A stretch of 64,000 bases of DNA from an uncultured Lachnospiraceae bacterium (lineage in GTDB: Bacteria > Bacillota > Clostridia > Lachnospirales > Lachnospiraceae): positions 1-64,000 of the forward strand of contig CAQGLR010000008.1 in the NCBI GenBank assembly GCA_948794795.1, written 5' to 3'. This document shows positions 27,374 to 36,915 of the stretch, piece by piece (positions within the stretch are counted from its first letter, which is position 1; each line of letters begins with the position of its first letter). The notes beneath the pieces are model-generated. The model was not told the origin of the DNA, did not search any database, and saw nothing but the letters and a program-made list of their open reading frames with translations. The position numbers were made by a program, and so were the translations under genes.

Positions 27374-28507
27374 TTACCAGTATTTCCTATATTCATTTAT
27401 ATCTGATGCCAGTATCTTTATACCATTAATAGTATTATCAAAAACTCCTTGTTCATAAAACTCTTTTAATATCATTCCAGCAGGTATTCCAAGTATCAGC
27501 CCGGATACCCCCATAAGCCTGAATCCTATAAACATTGATATAAGGGTAAAGAACGGGCTCATCCCTATGCTGTCACCTACAAGCTTTGGTTCAAGCAGCC
27601 TCCTTACAAGCATTGTCACAAGATATGCCGCAACAAGTGCTATTGCTTTTGGATATTCACCTGTAATTACACTATAAGCCGCCCATGGCATAAGTACAGT
27701 CCCAGTTCCAATAAATGGCAGAAAGTCCAGTATTGCAGTTATAAGTGCAATAGGGACTGCATACTCAACATTCATAACAACGAAAAATGCAAGCAGTATA
27801 ACAAACATAACTATCATTATCTGGAAACAAGCTTTAATATATCCTCCAAGTGCAACAAATACTGTATTCTTTACTATCATAATAAAAGAATTTATACTTT
27901 CTGGCATACAGCTCTTTACAGAATTTTTAATTTTATCATTGCCAGCAGTAAAGAAATAGGCAATCATAATTGTAAGTATTGATATAATAAACATATCAAT
28001 AAGTGAACTTGCTACTGAACCTACAGCTGAAACTGTATCTACCTGCAGTGAATCAAGTGCTGCAAGTATATAATCATTAAGCTTGCTGTCATCATTTGAA
28101 AAAATATTTTTAATATTTGCAGGAATTATATTATATTTTTCATGCATTGATTGCATAAAAGCCTGTATATTTCCCATTACAGTTTCATAAATATCTGGCA
28201 GTTGTTCAACTAATGAGCTCATCTGGGCAAATAGTGTATTTAACAGGGCACATAGCAGTCCTATTATAATAAGGATTACAAGTACAATAACTATTGCTGA
28301 ACCATGTTTTCTCACTATCTTAATACGTTTTTCAAGGAAATGCACAAGTGGGTTTGCCATTATTGCAATAATCCATGCTACTATAAGTGGTGCAAAAAAT
28401 CCTGCAAGTTTAGGTACTGCAAAAACAATGAATAAAATACCACATAACACAAGTATCAGATGGACACATATCTTTTTTCTTAATTCTCTTCTGCTTTTCT
28501 CTTCCAT
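27374..28507 (-). CDS. AI-2E family transporter (YtvI/PerM-like)
   Basis: The start is taken at the ATG at 28505-28507, five bases after GGAG, giving 377 residues. The protein has eight or so hydrophobic helices. The conserved family core lies toward the C-terminus (LDFLPFIGTG...GEYPKAIALVAAYLV...RRLLEPKLVGDSIGMSPFFTLISMFIG). The family includes the putative autoinducer-2 exporter TqsA, PerM, and sporulation protein YtvI; which function applies cannot be told. It begins 23 bases after the DUF368 gene and is probably co-transcribed with it. Confidence 0.85.
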   Translation of the reverse strand: MEEKSRRELRKKICVHLILVLCGILFIVFAVPKLAGFFAPLIVAWIIAIMANPLVHFLEKRIKIVRKHGSAIVIVLVILIIIGLLCALLNTLFAQMSSLVEQLPDIYETVMGNIQAFMQSMHEKYNIIPANIKNIFSNDDSKLNDYILAALDSLQVDTVSAVGSVASSLIDMFIISILTIMIAYFFTAGNDKIKNSVKSCMPESINSFIMIVKNTVFVALGGYIKACFQIMIVMFVILLAFFVVMNVEYAVPIALITAILDFLPFIGTGTVLMPWAAYSVITGEYPKAIALVAAYLVTMLVRRLLEPKLVGDSIGMSPFFTLISMFIGFRLMGVSGLILGIPAGMILKEFYEQGVFDNTINGIKILASDINEYRKYW

Positions 28508-28529
28508 AAGCACTCCATTCCGGTAAAAA

Positions 28530-29378
28530 TTACTTACCAAGCTGTTTTGCTGCTAATGCGCCTGCTGCAAGTGCAATTATTCCTGTAATTATTGCTATTA
28601 CATTAACACGTGCCATATCAGTACCCATAAGTATTACAACAGGGGATGATATTACAAGTCCTAATATTGCGCAGTATGTGTATGACTCAAAATGCTGCAG
28701 GAGAAGTTCAATAATTTTCGCAATTATAAATATACCAATAACTACACCAATTCCAAAAGGAACGAGGGAACCACATATAGTTATTACTGTATCCCAGTCC
28801 CCAGATGTCAATGCTGTTACAAAATCTGTAATTGCATTAATAATTGGATTATAATATCCAAGTATCATAAGCATCATTGAACCACTTACTCCTGGTATTA
28901 CCATTGTCGCAGATGCAAGTACACCAATAAAAAATATTTTAATAATTGAAACCAGGTCTACAGACAATATTACATCCTGTCCGCTTCCGCCAAAATACTC
29001 CATAGCTATTATTGCCACAAAAAAAACCAGGAACAGTAATATATGCCCAATCCTTAATGTTGTCTTTTTAACGTGTTCATAAAGCATAGGTATGCCGCCA
29101 AGAATAAGCCCTATAAATGCCATACTCGTCTGCAATGGGAAATTAGCATACAATGATTTAATAGAAAATGCAAGCCCGACGATTCCAACTGCCATTCCTA
29201 TAAAATATGGCAGCAGTATCAGCAGGCTCTTTTTAAACTGTTTGAACAGGTGTGTAATACAATAAATTATATTGTCATAAACTCCCATTGACACCATCAT
29301 AGTACCACCGCTTACTCCTGGTATTGCATTTGCAACCCCTATTACTGCTCCTTTAAGAATGTCTTTTAGAAACTCCAT
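28530..29378 (-). CDS. DUF368 protein, putative undecaprenyl-phosphate translocase (PopT family)
   Basis: 282 residues, about eight membrane helices. The two inverted-repeat signature motifs are both present: IPGVSGG at 19-25 and IPGVSG at 161-166. Recent genetic work on the DUF368 family assigned some members to recycling of undecaprenyl phosphate across the membrane, alongside DedA proteins. Applying that here is by family only. The next gene downstream is the AI-2E transporter. Start: ATG at 29376-29378. Confidence 0.85.
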   Translation of the reverse strand: MEFLKDILKGAVIGVANAIPGVSGGTMMVSMGVYDNIIYCITHLFKQFKKSLLILLPYFIGMAVGIVGLAFSIKSLYANFPLQTSMAFIGLILGGIPMLYEHVKKTTLRIGHILLFLVFFVAIIAMEYFGGSGQDVILSVDLVSIIKIFFIGVLASATMVIPGVSGSMMLMILGYYNPIINAITDFVTALTSGDWDTVITICGSLVPFGIGVVIGIFIIAKIIELLLQHFESYTYCAILGLVISSPVVILMGTDMARVNVIAIITGIIALAAGALAAKQLGK

Positions 29379-29603
29379 CTCTGTTTTCCCTTCTATAATA
29401 TAAAATTTTGTTATAATAATATATGCTCACAATTTATTTGACATTTTGCAAAATTTCTGCCACACTAATCTTGTAAATTCGTTATACAGATATTGGCATA
29501 GCTTCTACATAAAGATTTTAGAATTATATCACAGAAAACAATTAATCTCAATGAATTAGGCAATATTTACAAAATATTAATAATAAAGAAAGGAATTTGT
29601 AAT

Positions 29604-31868
29604 ATGAAAAAACATAAAAAAATTATAAGCCTGTTTCTTTCATCAGCACTTGCGTTTACATGTACTGGCACTATGGCAGACGCAGCAGTAAACCTTTCAC
29701 CAGAAAATGGCACAGATGAATTACATGTACTGTCCAAAGTTATAGACAGTAATAATAATGGCCTTTTAAGATATTCTTATATTGATGAAGATGGAAACAA
29801 ATATAACCTTGACACTGCATCACAATCTGAAAGCCGCAAAACCAGAAAGGCATCAGGTATCCCATCAAGTTATGATTTACGGGGACAGATGCTTACAACT
29901 TCTATAAAAGACCAGGGTGTAACAGGTGCCTGCTGGTCATTTGCCGCCATTAAAGCTATAGAATCAAACTCCATCCTTAATAATATAACCGAAGCTGCCA
30001 ATACTGATTTTTCTGAAAACCATCTCGCATGGTTTTCATATCATGGTACTACAGACACTTCCAATACAATTTATGGTGACAGTGCAACTATAGTTAAAAG
30101 CTCCACACCTTCCATTCCTATCTTTGGAAACATGGATTCAAAAGATGCTTCTTCATATGATACAGGTGGAAATGTACTTACAGCAATAGCAACACTGGCA
30201 CAGTGGTCAGGTGCAGAAAAAGAAGAAAATGCCCCTTTTACTGCTAATACATACCAGGAAGAATATGAAATGGCAAGTTTTATGAAAAAACTTGGCGAGA
30301 CAACACGTTATAACTCCCTGGCACATCTCCAGAATGCAGAGTGTTATGATAACCGTCCAAGGCAGGAGATACAACAGGCATTAATGGAGCATGGCGCAAT
30401 AGATATATCAATGTATTATGACAAATGTGGTTTTGAAAACAACAGTCTTGGCGGCAAATCATTTTACCAGACAAGATATGCTGGCAAAATGGCACAGAAA
30501 ATGGCTAACCACTGTGTAACAATTGTTGGCTGGGATGATAATTATCCAAGGGATAACTTTGCAAACCGTCCTTCTGGTAATGGTGCATGGCTTATAGCAA
30601 ACAGCTATGGTACAAAATACAATGACAATGGATATTTCTGGATGTCATACTATGAACCTTCAATATGTGATATATTTACATTAGATGTTGAACCAGTATC
30701 CAATTATGATAATAATTACCAGTATGATGGCTCTGGTTATGCAGACACAATATATATTAAAAATAAAAAAATGCTTGGCGCTAATGTATTTACAGCTGAT
30801 AAAGACCATGCACAATCTTTAAAAGCTGTTTCTTTCTATACAATTACAGATGACCAGGCATATACAATTAAAATATATAAAAATGTTTCTGGCAATTCAC
30901 CTGAGAAAGGCACACTTGTAAAAGAATGTACCACCAGCGGTACAGCAAAACTAAGCGGATACCATACTATACCTCTTTCCTCAGAGTGTACAATTAACCC
31001 TGGTGAGAAATTTTCTGTTGTAGTTACGTACAAGTATAATTCCTCAACGGGAAACCAGGCATACCTGCCAGTTGAAGGCAAGTCTTCTTTATATAACGGA
31101 ATAAGATACAGCTATTCTTCTAAAAAAGGCCAGAGCTATTATTACCTTAATAAAAAATGGCATGACAGTTATTCAAGCGGGTATAATAATATATGTATAA
31201 AAGCATTTACAACGGATTTAGATGGAAGCAGTGTACCAGCACCAGAAGAACCTGCCCCAACTGATATTCCAGCATCTGTTCCAACTGATGCCCCAGTACC
31301 TGCTCCAACAGATACCCCATCTGATATTCCAGCAAGTACTCCAGAACCTCCTGTAGAACAGATACCATCAGGCAGTTTTGTAACTACTAAAGTCCAATTA
31401 TCAAAGGATGCGGTTACTTTAGGCAAAAATGAAGAATACAAACTTAATGCATCAGTTAGTGGTTCTTCTTCAAATAATAATATAAGATATACAAGCAGTG
31501 ATAATAAAGTAGCTGTAGTTGGCAGTGATGGTACAGTTACTGCTAAATCTACTGGTACAGCAACAATAACAGCATCTGCAGACAGGGCAGCATCTGCCAC
31601 TATACAAATCACAGTTAAAAAAGCACCTTCTAAAATAAAACTTGCCAGTTCTTCAAATAAAAAGCTCAGGCAGGGAGGCACATTTATAATATCAGCAAAA
31701 CTTCCAAGCGGATGTGCCAGTTATCATATAAGCTACTCTTCTTCTAATAAAAAGATAGCGAGGGTAAGCCAGAACGGAAAAGTAACAGCCATACGAAAGG
31801 GTACAGCAACAATAACCGTAAAAACATATAATAATAAAAAGGCATCCATCAAAGTTACTGTAAAATAA
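29604..31868 (+). CDS. Secreted papain-like (C1A) cysteine protease with Ig-like repeats
   Basis: 754 residues, ATG after AAAGGA. A signal peptide covers about residues 1-27. The mature enzyme begins near SYDLRGQ. Catalytic residues are visible: Q104 (KDQG), C110 (GACWSFAA), H303 (NHCVTIVGWDD) and N333 (ANSYG). A beta-rich domain follows (about 360-520), then a proline/threonine-rich linker (about 533-580). Two Ig-like Big_2 domains (about 588-665 and 670-750) end the protein, with repeated GTVTAKSTGTATIT and GKVTAIRKGTATIT motifs. There is no LPXTG sorting signal. It is probably secreted or wall-associated, degrading peptides outside the cell. The gene appears monocistronic. Confidence 0.88.
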   Translation: MKKHKKIISLFLSSALAFTCTGTMADAAVNLSPENGTDELHVLSKVIDSNNNGLLRYSYIDEDGNKYNLDTASQSESRKTRKASGIPSSYDLRGQMLTTSIKDQGVTGACWSFAAIKAIESNSILNNITEAANTDFSENHLAWFSYHGTTDTSNTIYGDSATIVKSSTPSIPIFGNMDSKDASSYDTGGNVLTAIATLAQWSGAEKEENAPFTANTYQEEYEMASFMKKLGETTRYNSLAHLQNAECYDNRPRQEIQQALMEHGAIDISMYYDKCGFENNSLGGKSFYQTRYAGKMAQKMANHCVTIVGWDDNYPRDNFANRPSGNGAWLIANSYGTKYNDNGYFWMSYYEPSICDIFTLDVEPVSNYDNNYQYDGSGYADTIYIKNKKMLGANVFTADKDHAQSLKAVSFYTITDDQAYTIKIYKNVSGNSPEKGTLVKECTTSGTAKLSGYHTIPLSSECTINPGEKFSVVVTYKYNSSTGNQAYLPVEGKSSLYNGIRYSYSSKKGQSYYYLNKKWHDSYSSGYNNICIKAFTTDLDGSSVPAPEEPAPTDIPASVPTDAPVPAPTDTPSDIPASTPEPPVEQIPSGSFVTTKVQLSKDAVTLGKNEEYKLNASVSGSSSNNNIRYTSSDNKVAVVGSDGTVTAKSTGTATITASADRAASATIQITVKKAPSKIKLASSSNKKLRQGGTFIISAKLPSGCASYHISYSSSNKKIARVSQNGKVTAIRKGTATITVKTYNNKKASIKVTVK

Positions 31869-31948
31869 AAACTGCCAGGATAAAATACTAGCTGGACTTA
31901 GCACAAATATAATTTAAATTTAGTAATATAAACTATATTAATAAATTT

Positions 31949-32215
31949 GCACAAATGTATATTTATTGGCTTCTAAACAGACAGCAGATTTCCAGATGTG
32001 TATGGACAGACATTATTCCGTACAGGGGCACTTTGGCACCGCTGGCGCTTATAGCCCGTTTTCAATGTTTCTGCAAAGTACTTTTTTGCAGAAACATAGG
32101 GCTGTTATGCACCATTGCGTGTGCCATCGTAGCGCAAGCGTGCCCCTAAGCGGAATATGTCTGTCCATACACTTTGGAAACTGCGTCCGTTTACATCGCC
32201 AGTAAATATTTGTGC
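31949..32215. repeat. Palindromic repeat, family 2 copy
   Basis: The arms match those at 15854-16069 (TATGGACAGACATTATTCCG and CGGAATATGTCTGTCCATA, with GCAGATTTCC and GGAAACTGC). Here the palindrome extends further out: GCACAAAT...TTATTGGC at the left mirrors GCCAGTAAATATTTGTGC at the right. The core hairpin is TGTTTCTGCAAA/TTTGCAGAAACA-like. It fills most of the gap between the protease gene and the EamA gene. Confidence 0.85.
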
Positions 32216-32245
32216 TTTTTATTTGTCTAAATTAGGGGAGTTAAT

Positions 32246-33130
32246 ATGAAAGAGAAAAATAAAGGAATATTATGTATAATATGTGCTGCTTTTTGCTTTG
32301 CACTTATGAACCTTTTTGTAAAAATGTCAGGTGATATACCAACCTTACAGAAAGCATTTTTTAGAAATATTGTAGCTATATTCTTTTCATTATCACTTTT
32401 ATTAAAAACACATACAAACATTGCTGCCTGCAAAGGAAACTGGAAGTTTATCCTGTTGCGCTCAATTTTTGGCACATTAGGAATTTTCTTTAACTTTTAT
32501 GCAATAGACCATCTGCATATTTCTGATGCTTCAATGCTAAATAAACTATCCCCGTTCTTTGCAATAATATTTTCCTACTTTGTACTAAAAGAAAAGGCAA
32601 AGCCATACCAGCTTGCCTGTGTACTTGCTGCGCTTACTGGCACAATATTTATTTTAAAACCAGGAGCCGGCACACTTACGGGAGCCAGTCTGTTTACATT
32701 TATATCATTCCCTGCTTTCATAGGCCTTCTAAGTGGCATGAGTGCAGGACTAGCTTATACACTGCTCCGGAAAGCAACAAGCAATGGAGTGCCTGGCAAT
32801 ATGGTAGTTTTCATATTTTCAACATTCTCATGTTTATGTTCACTGCCATACTGCATTATAAACTTTACACCAATGACGTTACAACAGACTTCATTCCTTC
32901 TTCTTGCAGGTCTTGCTGCTACAGGAGGCCAGCTGTCTATTACAGCAGCATATACTTATGCTCCTGCAAGCGAACTTTCTGTGTATGATTATTCACAAGT
33001 AATATTTGCTGGTCTGCTTGGTTTCCTGTTTATTGGTGAAATCCCAGATACTTTAAGCTATATTGGATATATAATTATTATAGGGGCATCAGTTATCATG
33101 TTCCTCATGCGTAACAGGCATAATACCTAA
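32246..33130 (+). CDS. EamA/DMT-family transporter
   Basis: 294 residues, ten predicted membrane helices arranged as two EamA repeats of five (about 8-135 and 150-290). GGGGAG precedes the ATG at seven bases. The family exports small metabolites such as amino acids. The substrate cannot be read from sequence. Its 3' end runs 42 bases into the 3' end of the convergent exonuclease gene, and no terminator hairpin is visible between them. Confidence 0.85.
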   Translation: MKEKNKGILCIICAAFCFALMNLFVKMSGDIPTLQKAFFRNIVAIFFSLSLLLKTHTNIAACKGNWKFILLRSIFGTLGIFFNFYAIDHLHISDASMLNKLSPFFAIIFSYFVLKEKAKPYQLACVLAALTGTIFILKPGAGTLTGASLFTFISFPAFIGLLSGMSAGLAYTLLRKATSNGVPGNMVVFIFSTFSCLCSLPYCIINFTPMTLQQTSFLLLAGLAATGGQLSITAAYTYAPASELSVYDYSQVIFAGLLGFLFIGEIPDTLSYIGYIIIIGASVIMFLMRNRHNT

Positions 33131-33775
33131 TGTATTAGCAAAAAACTCAGGACACATATCAAGAAGTGTGCTTCCCTCATGTGCTGGCCTGAATAAATCA
33201 AGTACTGGTTTCATTACCTTCTCAAATTCTTCTGGATTTTTAGACAAGCGGAGTATTTCGGCAGTATTTACAGCATCTGAAAGTGCTGTATGCTCCGCCC
33301 CAGTAAACTCATAATCTGCTGCCTGTACTGCCTGTTTTAATTTTATCTTTTTCTCTATCCTTAGAAGTTTGCTGTATTCAAGCTGGAAATCCACCCAGTT
33401 TTTGGACATCCTGTCTATTATCTTACCCTTATACCCTTTGAAAGCGGCTTCAACCTGGAACTGGTGTATATCTGACATGCTCCACGAATAGAAAACTGTC
33501 TTTATATTACCTATCCACGAGGCAAAACTATCCAGCGCCTCAAAAAAATCCGGTGCCCCTTCCAATTTGTCATCTGTAATGCCAGTAAGCTTGATTATCC
33601 TGCTGTTCATTTTTCCATATGAAGGCATTACATAAGTCTGGTACTGGTCAATCACATCAAATTTGCTGTCCATCTTAACGGCACCTATTTCTATAAGCTC
33701 ACTTGACAATTTCTTATCTCCGTTATACCGCTGTTCTATCTTATTCATTTCCAAGTCTATCATAATATGGTTCAC
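33089..33775 (-). CDS. DEDDh-type 3'-5' exonuclease domain protein
   Basis: The likely start is GTG at 33773-33775 behind GGAAGGAAGTGAG; a TTG seven codons upstream is possible but lies before the binding site. The product has about 228 residues. Exonuclease motifs: MIDLEMN (D7, E9), a middle SWSMSDIHQF aspartate, and EHTALSDA with the final histidine and aspartate. This group resembles the sporulation-inhibitor KapD and oligoribonuclease-like enzymes. The substrate may be RNA or DNA. The gene overlaps the EamA gene tail to tail. Confidence 0.85.
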   Translation of the reverse strand: MNHIMIDLEMNKIEQRYNGDKKLSSELIEIGAVKMDSKFDVIDQYQTYVMPSYGKMNSRIIKLTGITDDKLEGAPDFFEALDSFASWIGNIKTVFYSWSMSDIHQFQVEAAFKGYKGKIIDRMSKNWVDFQLEYSKLLRIEKKIKLKQAVQAADYEFTGAEHTALSDAVNTAEILRLSKNPEEFEKVMKPVLDLFRPAHEGSTLLDMCPEFFANTLGIMPVTHEEHDN

Positions 33776-34010
33776 AAGCTCACTTCCTTCCGCCAACTAT
33801 TTATATTGTAGCACAAATATTACAACATTTAAACATTTTATTAATTTTGCACTAATAATTTAAGAATTTTTGTATATTTTACCAATGCAATTTCTGCTAT
33901 TATTTTTTGACACATAATATTTTATGTAAATATTCTAAATAAATATATACTTACTGCATAAAATATTGTGAATATTTTACATCAGTTTTTTATCTATAAC
34001 CCTTGTAAAA

Positions 34011-34039
34011 TTGACTTTTTGGTAATTTTGTGCTAAATT
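34011..34039 (+). promoter_or_regulatory. SigA-type promoter of veg
   Basis: TTGACT at 34011-34016 and TAAATT at 34034-34039 with a 17-base spacer. An inverted repeat (ATCTTAT...ATAAGAT) follows in the leader. Bases 33776-34010 upstream are AT-rich with no gene. Confidence 0.6.
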
Positions 34040-34095
34040 ATCTTATGTATTATATAAGATTATTGTAGACATGCAACGAAAGGCATAGGTGAAAA

Positions 34096-34335
34096 ATGAG
34101 CCAGACAGATATATTAATGGTAAAATCATCCGTTAATAAAAACATTGGCAATAAAGTTAAAATACGGGCAAACCGTGGCAGACATAAAATCGATGTAACT
34201 GAAGGCATTATATGTAAAACTTATCCAAGCATATTTCTCGTCCAGGTTGAAAACAAACTGGACAACACAGTCCACACAATTTCTTTCAGCTATACAGATG
34301 TACTGACTAAAGATGTACAGATGCAGCTTATATAA
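34096..34335 (+). CDS. veg: Veg family protein
   Basis: 79 residues. The pattern matches Bacillus Veg: ANRGRHKIDVTEGII corresponds to ANGGRRKTIERSGIL, and TYPSIFLVQV to TYPSVFVIQL, then SFSYTDVLT. Veg is a small, highly expressed protein. In B. subtilis it stimulates biofilm gene expression, but its molecular action is not clear. The gene stands alone with its own promoter and terminator. Confidence 0.9.
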   Translation: MSQTDILMVKSSVNKNIGNKVKIRANRGRHKIDVTEGIICKTYPSIFLVQVENKLDNTVHTISFSYTDVLTKDVQMQLI

Positions 34336-34344
34336 GTTTTTATG

Positions 34345-34382
34345 AAACAGGAGTAACCCACAAAGATTACTCCTGTTTTATT
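34345..34382 (+). terminator. Rho-independent terminator of veg
   Basis: AAACAGGAGTAA and TTACTCCTGTTT form a 12-bp perfect stem around a ten-base loop, followed by TATTT. Confidence 0.9.
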
Positions 34383-34480
34383 TACACAAAGACAAAATGT
34401 GGATGACGAAAATCTGTTTACACATCCACCAGCCATGCCCTGCTCCTTATGTCGGGGTATCTGGCTTACTGCCTGCCATC

Positions 34481-35800
34481 TTACAATGTAAGCTTTACTT
34501 TTGTACCATATCCATAATTACTTGTTATATTAATAGTGCCGCCAAGTGAAACTATATTATGGTGTATAACATCCATTCCAACACCACGGCCAGAATAGTC
34601 ATTTGGCTTTTCTGTAGTGCTTACCCCACTTGTATACATAAGATTAATAATCTCTTCGTCTGTATACTCCTCTGCAGGTTTCTTTAAAATATTATTTTTC
34701 TCTGCACTTTTAAGAACTGCTTTTTTATCAATTCCTGCACCATCATCTTCTACTGTTATAACAAGTTTATCATCCTTCTTCTTAAACGAAAGCCTTATAA
34801 TGCCAACAGGTGCTTTGCCCATCTGCTCACGTACATCCATACTTTCAATACCATGGTCAACTGCATTTCTTACAATGTGTACAAGTGCACTTGATATTTT
34901 TTCCCTCTTTGACTTATCAAAAAGAGTTTCCTGCCCTCTTACTACAAGCTTGACAGGCTTCTTTAATGATGCAGACATCTCATCTACTACTATTTCCATC
35001 TTCTGTGCAATCGCTACAAAGTCAGATTTTGTAAGATGCTCAACTGCATCAGACATTTCACACTTAATATTTTTAAGCATCATTAAATCCCTGTGCCTGA
35101 TTTCTATACGCCGGTCGCCATTAAATCTTTCTTCTATACTGTTTACAAACTTATTATAATGCTTTATGCTTTTATATATTCTGTCTATATCCTTCTGTTT
35201 TATGAGGACTACTGCATCACCAGCATTTTCCTCTAACTTCATCTTATTTAGCGGCTCAGGTTTCTTTGTTGTATCTTCTTTTTTATCTTTATTTGTACTG
35301 GTACTTGTATCTGTGCTTGCACTGGCAATATAGTATACCTGCCTTTTCTTTGGCTGTGCAGCGCTGGCAATATCTTCCGGGCTTGTGCTTTTTATTTCAT
35401 CTTTATATTGTTCTTTCAGCTGTCCAAGATACTTCTTAATATCCTCTTCAAGGTCTTTATGCATCTGTTCCAGCTGTTCTCCCTTTGCAAAACGTTCAAT
35501 ATCCTCTGAAACATAACCAACATATTTTTGTATTATATTATCAAAACTTTCTCTATCTTCTATATCCAGCTTATTATTCCTGAAAAATACCAGCAAACTT
35601 TCAAACATCCTGCTAGGTACTGCAATTGTATCTAAAAGCATCATTGTGGAATCCGCTTTCATCGTATGTATTATACGGAAAACATTATTTATAAACTCTT
35701 TATCATAAGTTTTACAATCTTTATACTTTTGAATTGCACTCTTTAATTCATTAATTAAAGAAGTTGCCTCTTCATAAAAGATTTCCATCATAGAATCCAC
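34481..35800 (-). CDS. CheA-like histidine kinase with Hpt domain, lacking the CheW-like domain
   Basis: GTG at 35798-35800 is chosen because GAGGAGG lies eight bases before it; an ATG further upstream has none. The 439-residue product has an N-terminal Hpt domain with the phospho-accepting histidine in IIHTMKADS (H45), a charged linker, a dimerisation region and a CheA-type ATPase domain (VRNAVDHGIE, VEDDGAGI, GRGVGMDVI). It ends after KVKLTL, so the regulatory CheW-like P5 domain is missing, and no CheY/CheB-binding P2 is recognisable. It follows the HD-GYP regulator gene by 43 bases. It likely phosphorylates a receiver in this operon rather than a chemotaxis system. Confidence 0.85.
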   Translation of the reverse strand: MDSMMEIFYEEATSLINELKSAIQKYKDCKTYDKEFINNVFRIIHTMKADSTMMLLDTIAVPSRMFESLLVFFRNNKLDIEDRESFDNIIQKYVGYVSEDIERFAKGEQLEQMHKDLEEDIKKYLGQLKEQYKDEIKSTSPEDIASAAQPKKRQVYYIASASTDTSTSTNKDKKEDTTKKPEPLNKMKLEENAGDAVVLIKQKDIDRIYKSIKHYNKFVNSIEERFNGDRRIEIRHRDLMMLKNIKCEMSDAVEHLTKSDFVAIAQKMEIVVDEMSASLKKPVKLVVRGQETLFDKSKREKISSALVHIVRNAVDHGIESMDVREQMGKAPVGIIRLSFKKKDDKLVITVEDDGAGIDKKAVLKSAEKNNILKKPAEEYTDEEIINLMYTSGVSTTEKPNDYSGRGVGMDVIHHNIVSLGGTINITSNYGYGTKVKLTL

Positions 35801-35843
35801 AGTATTTTCCTCCTCATACTTCAAATCATGCAAGCAATGCTAA

Positions 35844-36911
35844 TTAACGCAAACGCATCTGTTTTTGTATTTTATTAAATATCTCCATCATCCCAGGGTC
35901 AAATCTTTTGCCAGTTTCACTTTGCATTATTTTAAGGCTTTCTTCATTAGAGTATGCTTTCCTGTAACATCTGTCACGGTTTAATGCATCATATACATCA
36001 ACTATAGCCATAACCCTTGCTGCAAGTGGTATCTCTTCACCTTTAAGCCCACATGGATAACCTGTTCCATCCCAGTTCTCATGGTGGTATCTTGCAATAT
36101 CAACAGCCATGCCTATAAGGTCATTATTACCACTATATTTATATATTTTCTCCAGGCACTTTGCACCAATTTCAGTATGGGTCTTTACAATCTCCCACTC
36201 TTCCGGGGTAAGCGGACCTTCTTTAAGCATGATATTATCCCTTATTGCAAAAGAGCCAATATCATGCAGCTGTGAAGCAACTGCTATAGTATCAATAAAA
36301 CTGCTTGTTATTTCCTTATCAAACTTTGGTGAAAACTGCAGGCTCATTGCAAAAAGCCGGCAGTTAGAACCTAACATGCCAAGATGCCCTTCATCATTTT
36401 TATGCCTTAATTCAAGCACACTTGCCACCGCATAAAAAATATTATTCTGCTCCTCAGCAACCTTCTGTATCTGGGAATTAACCATTTTATAAAGCCTTTT
36501 ATTATACGACTCAAGTTCCTGCTGCATTTTATAAATCTTAAGATGTGTATTAAGCCTTAATGTAACTTCTTCTTTTTCAAAAGGTTTTGATATATAATCA
36601 ACTGCACCAAGTTTAAATCCCTTTACCCTGTCTTCAACAGAATCCAGGGCAGATATAAATATTATTGGTATCTCCCTTGTCTTTACATCACCTTTTAACA
36701 TTGAACACAGCTCAAACCCGCTTATTTCAGGCATTGTTATATCAAGCAGTATAAGCTGTGGCATTTTCTTAGCTATTGCCTCCAGAGCGTTTTTCACGCT
36801 GGTAACAGGACGCGGCACATAGCCCGCTGATTTTACCATTTCAGATAAAATCACCAGATTGGCTGATACATCATCCACTATAAGTATATTGGGTATTTGG
36901 TTTGTAGACAT
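35844..36911 (-). CDS. Response regulator with HD-GYP domain (putative cyclic-di-GMP phosphodiesterase)
   Basis: ATG at 36909-36911, four bases after the TGA of the kinase gene, giving 355 residues. The receiver has D57 in LLDITMPE and K109 in SKPF. A helical linker (about 125-160) leads to an HD-GYP domain with HD at 216-217, HH at 276-277 and GTGYP at 282-286. HD-GYP proteins hydrolyse cyclic-di-GMP when the metal and GYP residues are intact, as here. It is the probable output of the two kinases encoded on either side. Confidence 0.92.
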   Translation of the reverse strand: MSTNQIPNILIVDDVSANLVILSEMVKSAGYVPRPVTSVKNALEAIAKKMPQLILLDITMPEISGFELCSMLKGDVKTREIPIIFISALDSVEDRVKGFKLGAVDYISKPFEKEEVTLRLNTHLKIYKMQQELESYNKRLYKMVNSQIQKVAEEQNNIFYAVASVLELRHKNDEGHLGMLGSNCRLFAMSLQFSPKFDKEITSSFIDTIAVASQLHDIGSFAIRDNIMLKEGPLTPEEWEIVKTHTEIGAKCLEKIYKYSGNNDLIGMAVDIARYHHENWDGTGYPCGLKGEEIPLAARVMAIVDVYDALNRDRCYRKAYSNEESLKIMQSETGKRFDPGMMEIFNKIQKQMRLR

Positions 36912-36915
36912 TTTA

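Noticed and set aside
34060..34095. Cyclic-di-GMP riboswitch upstream of veg (GCAACGAAAGGC-like string)
   Set aside because: The conserved GEMM helices and tetraloop receptor are missing.
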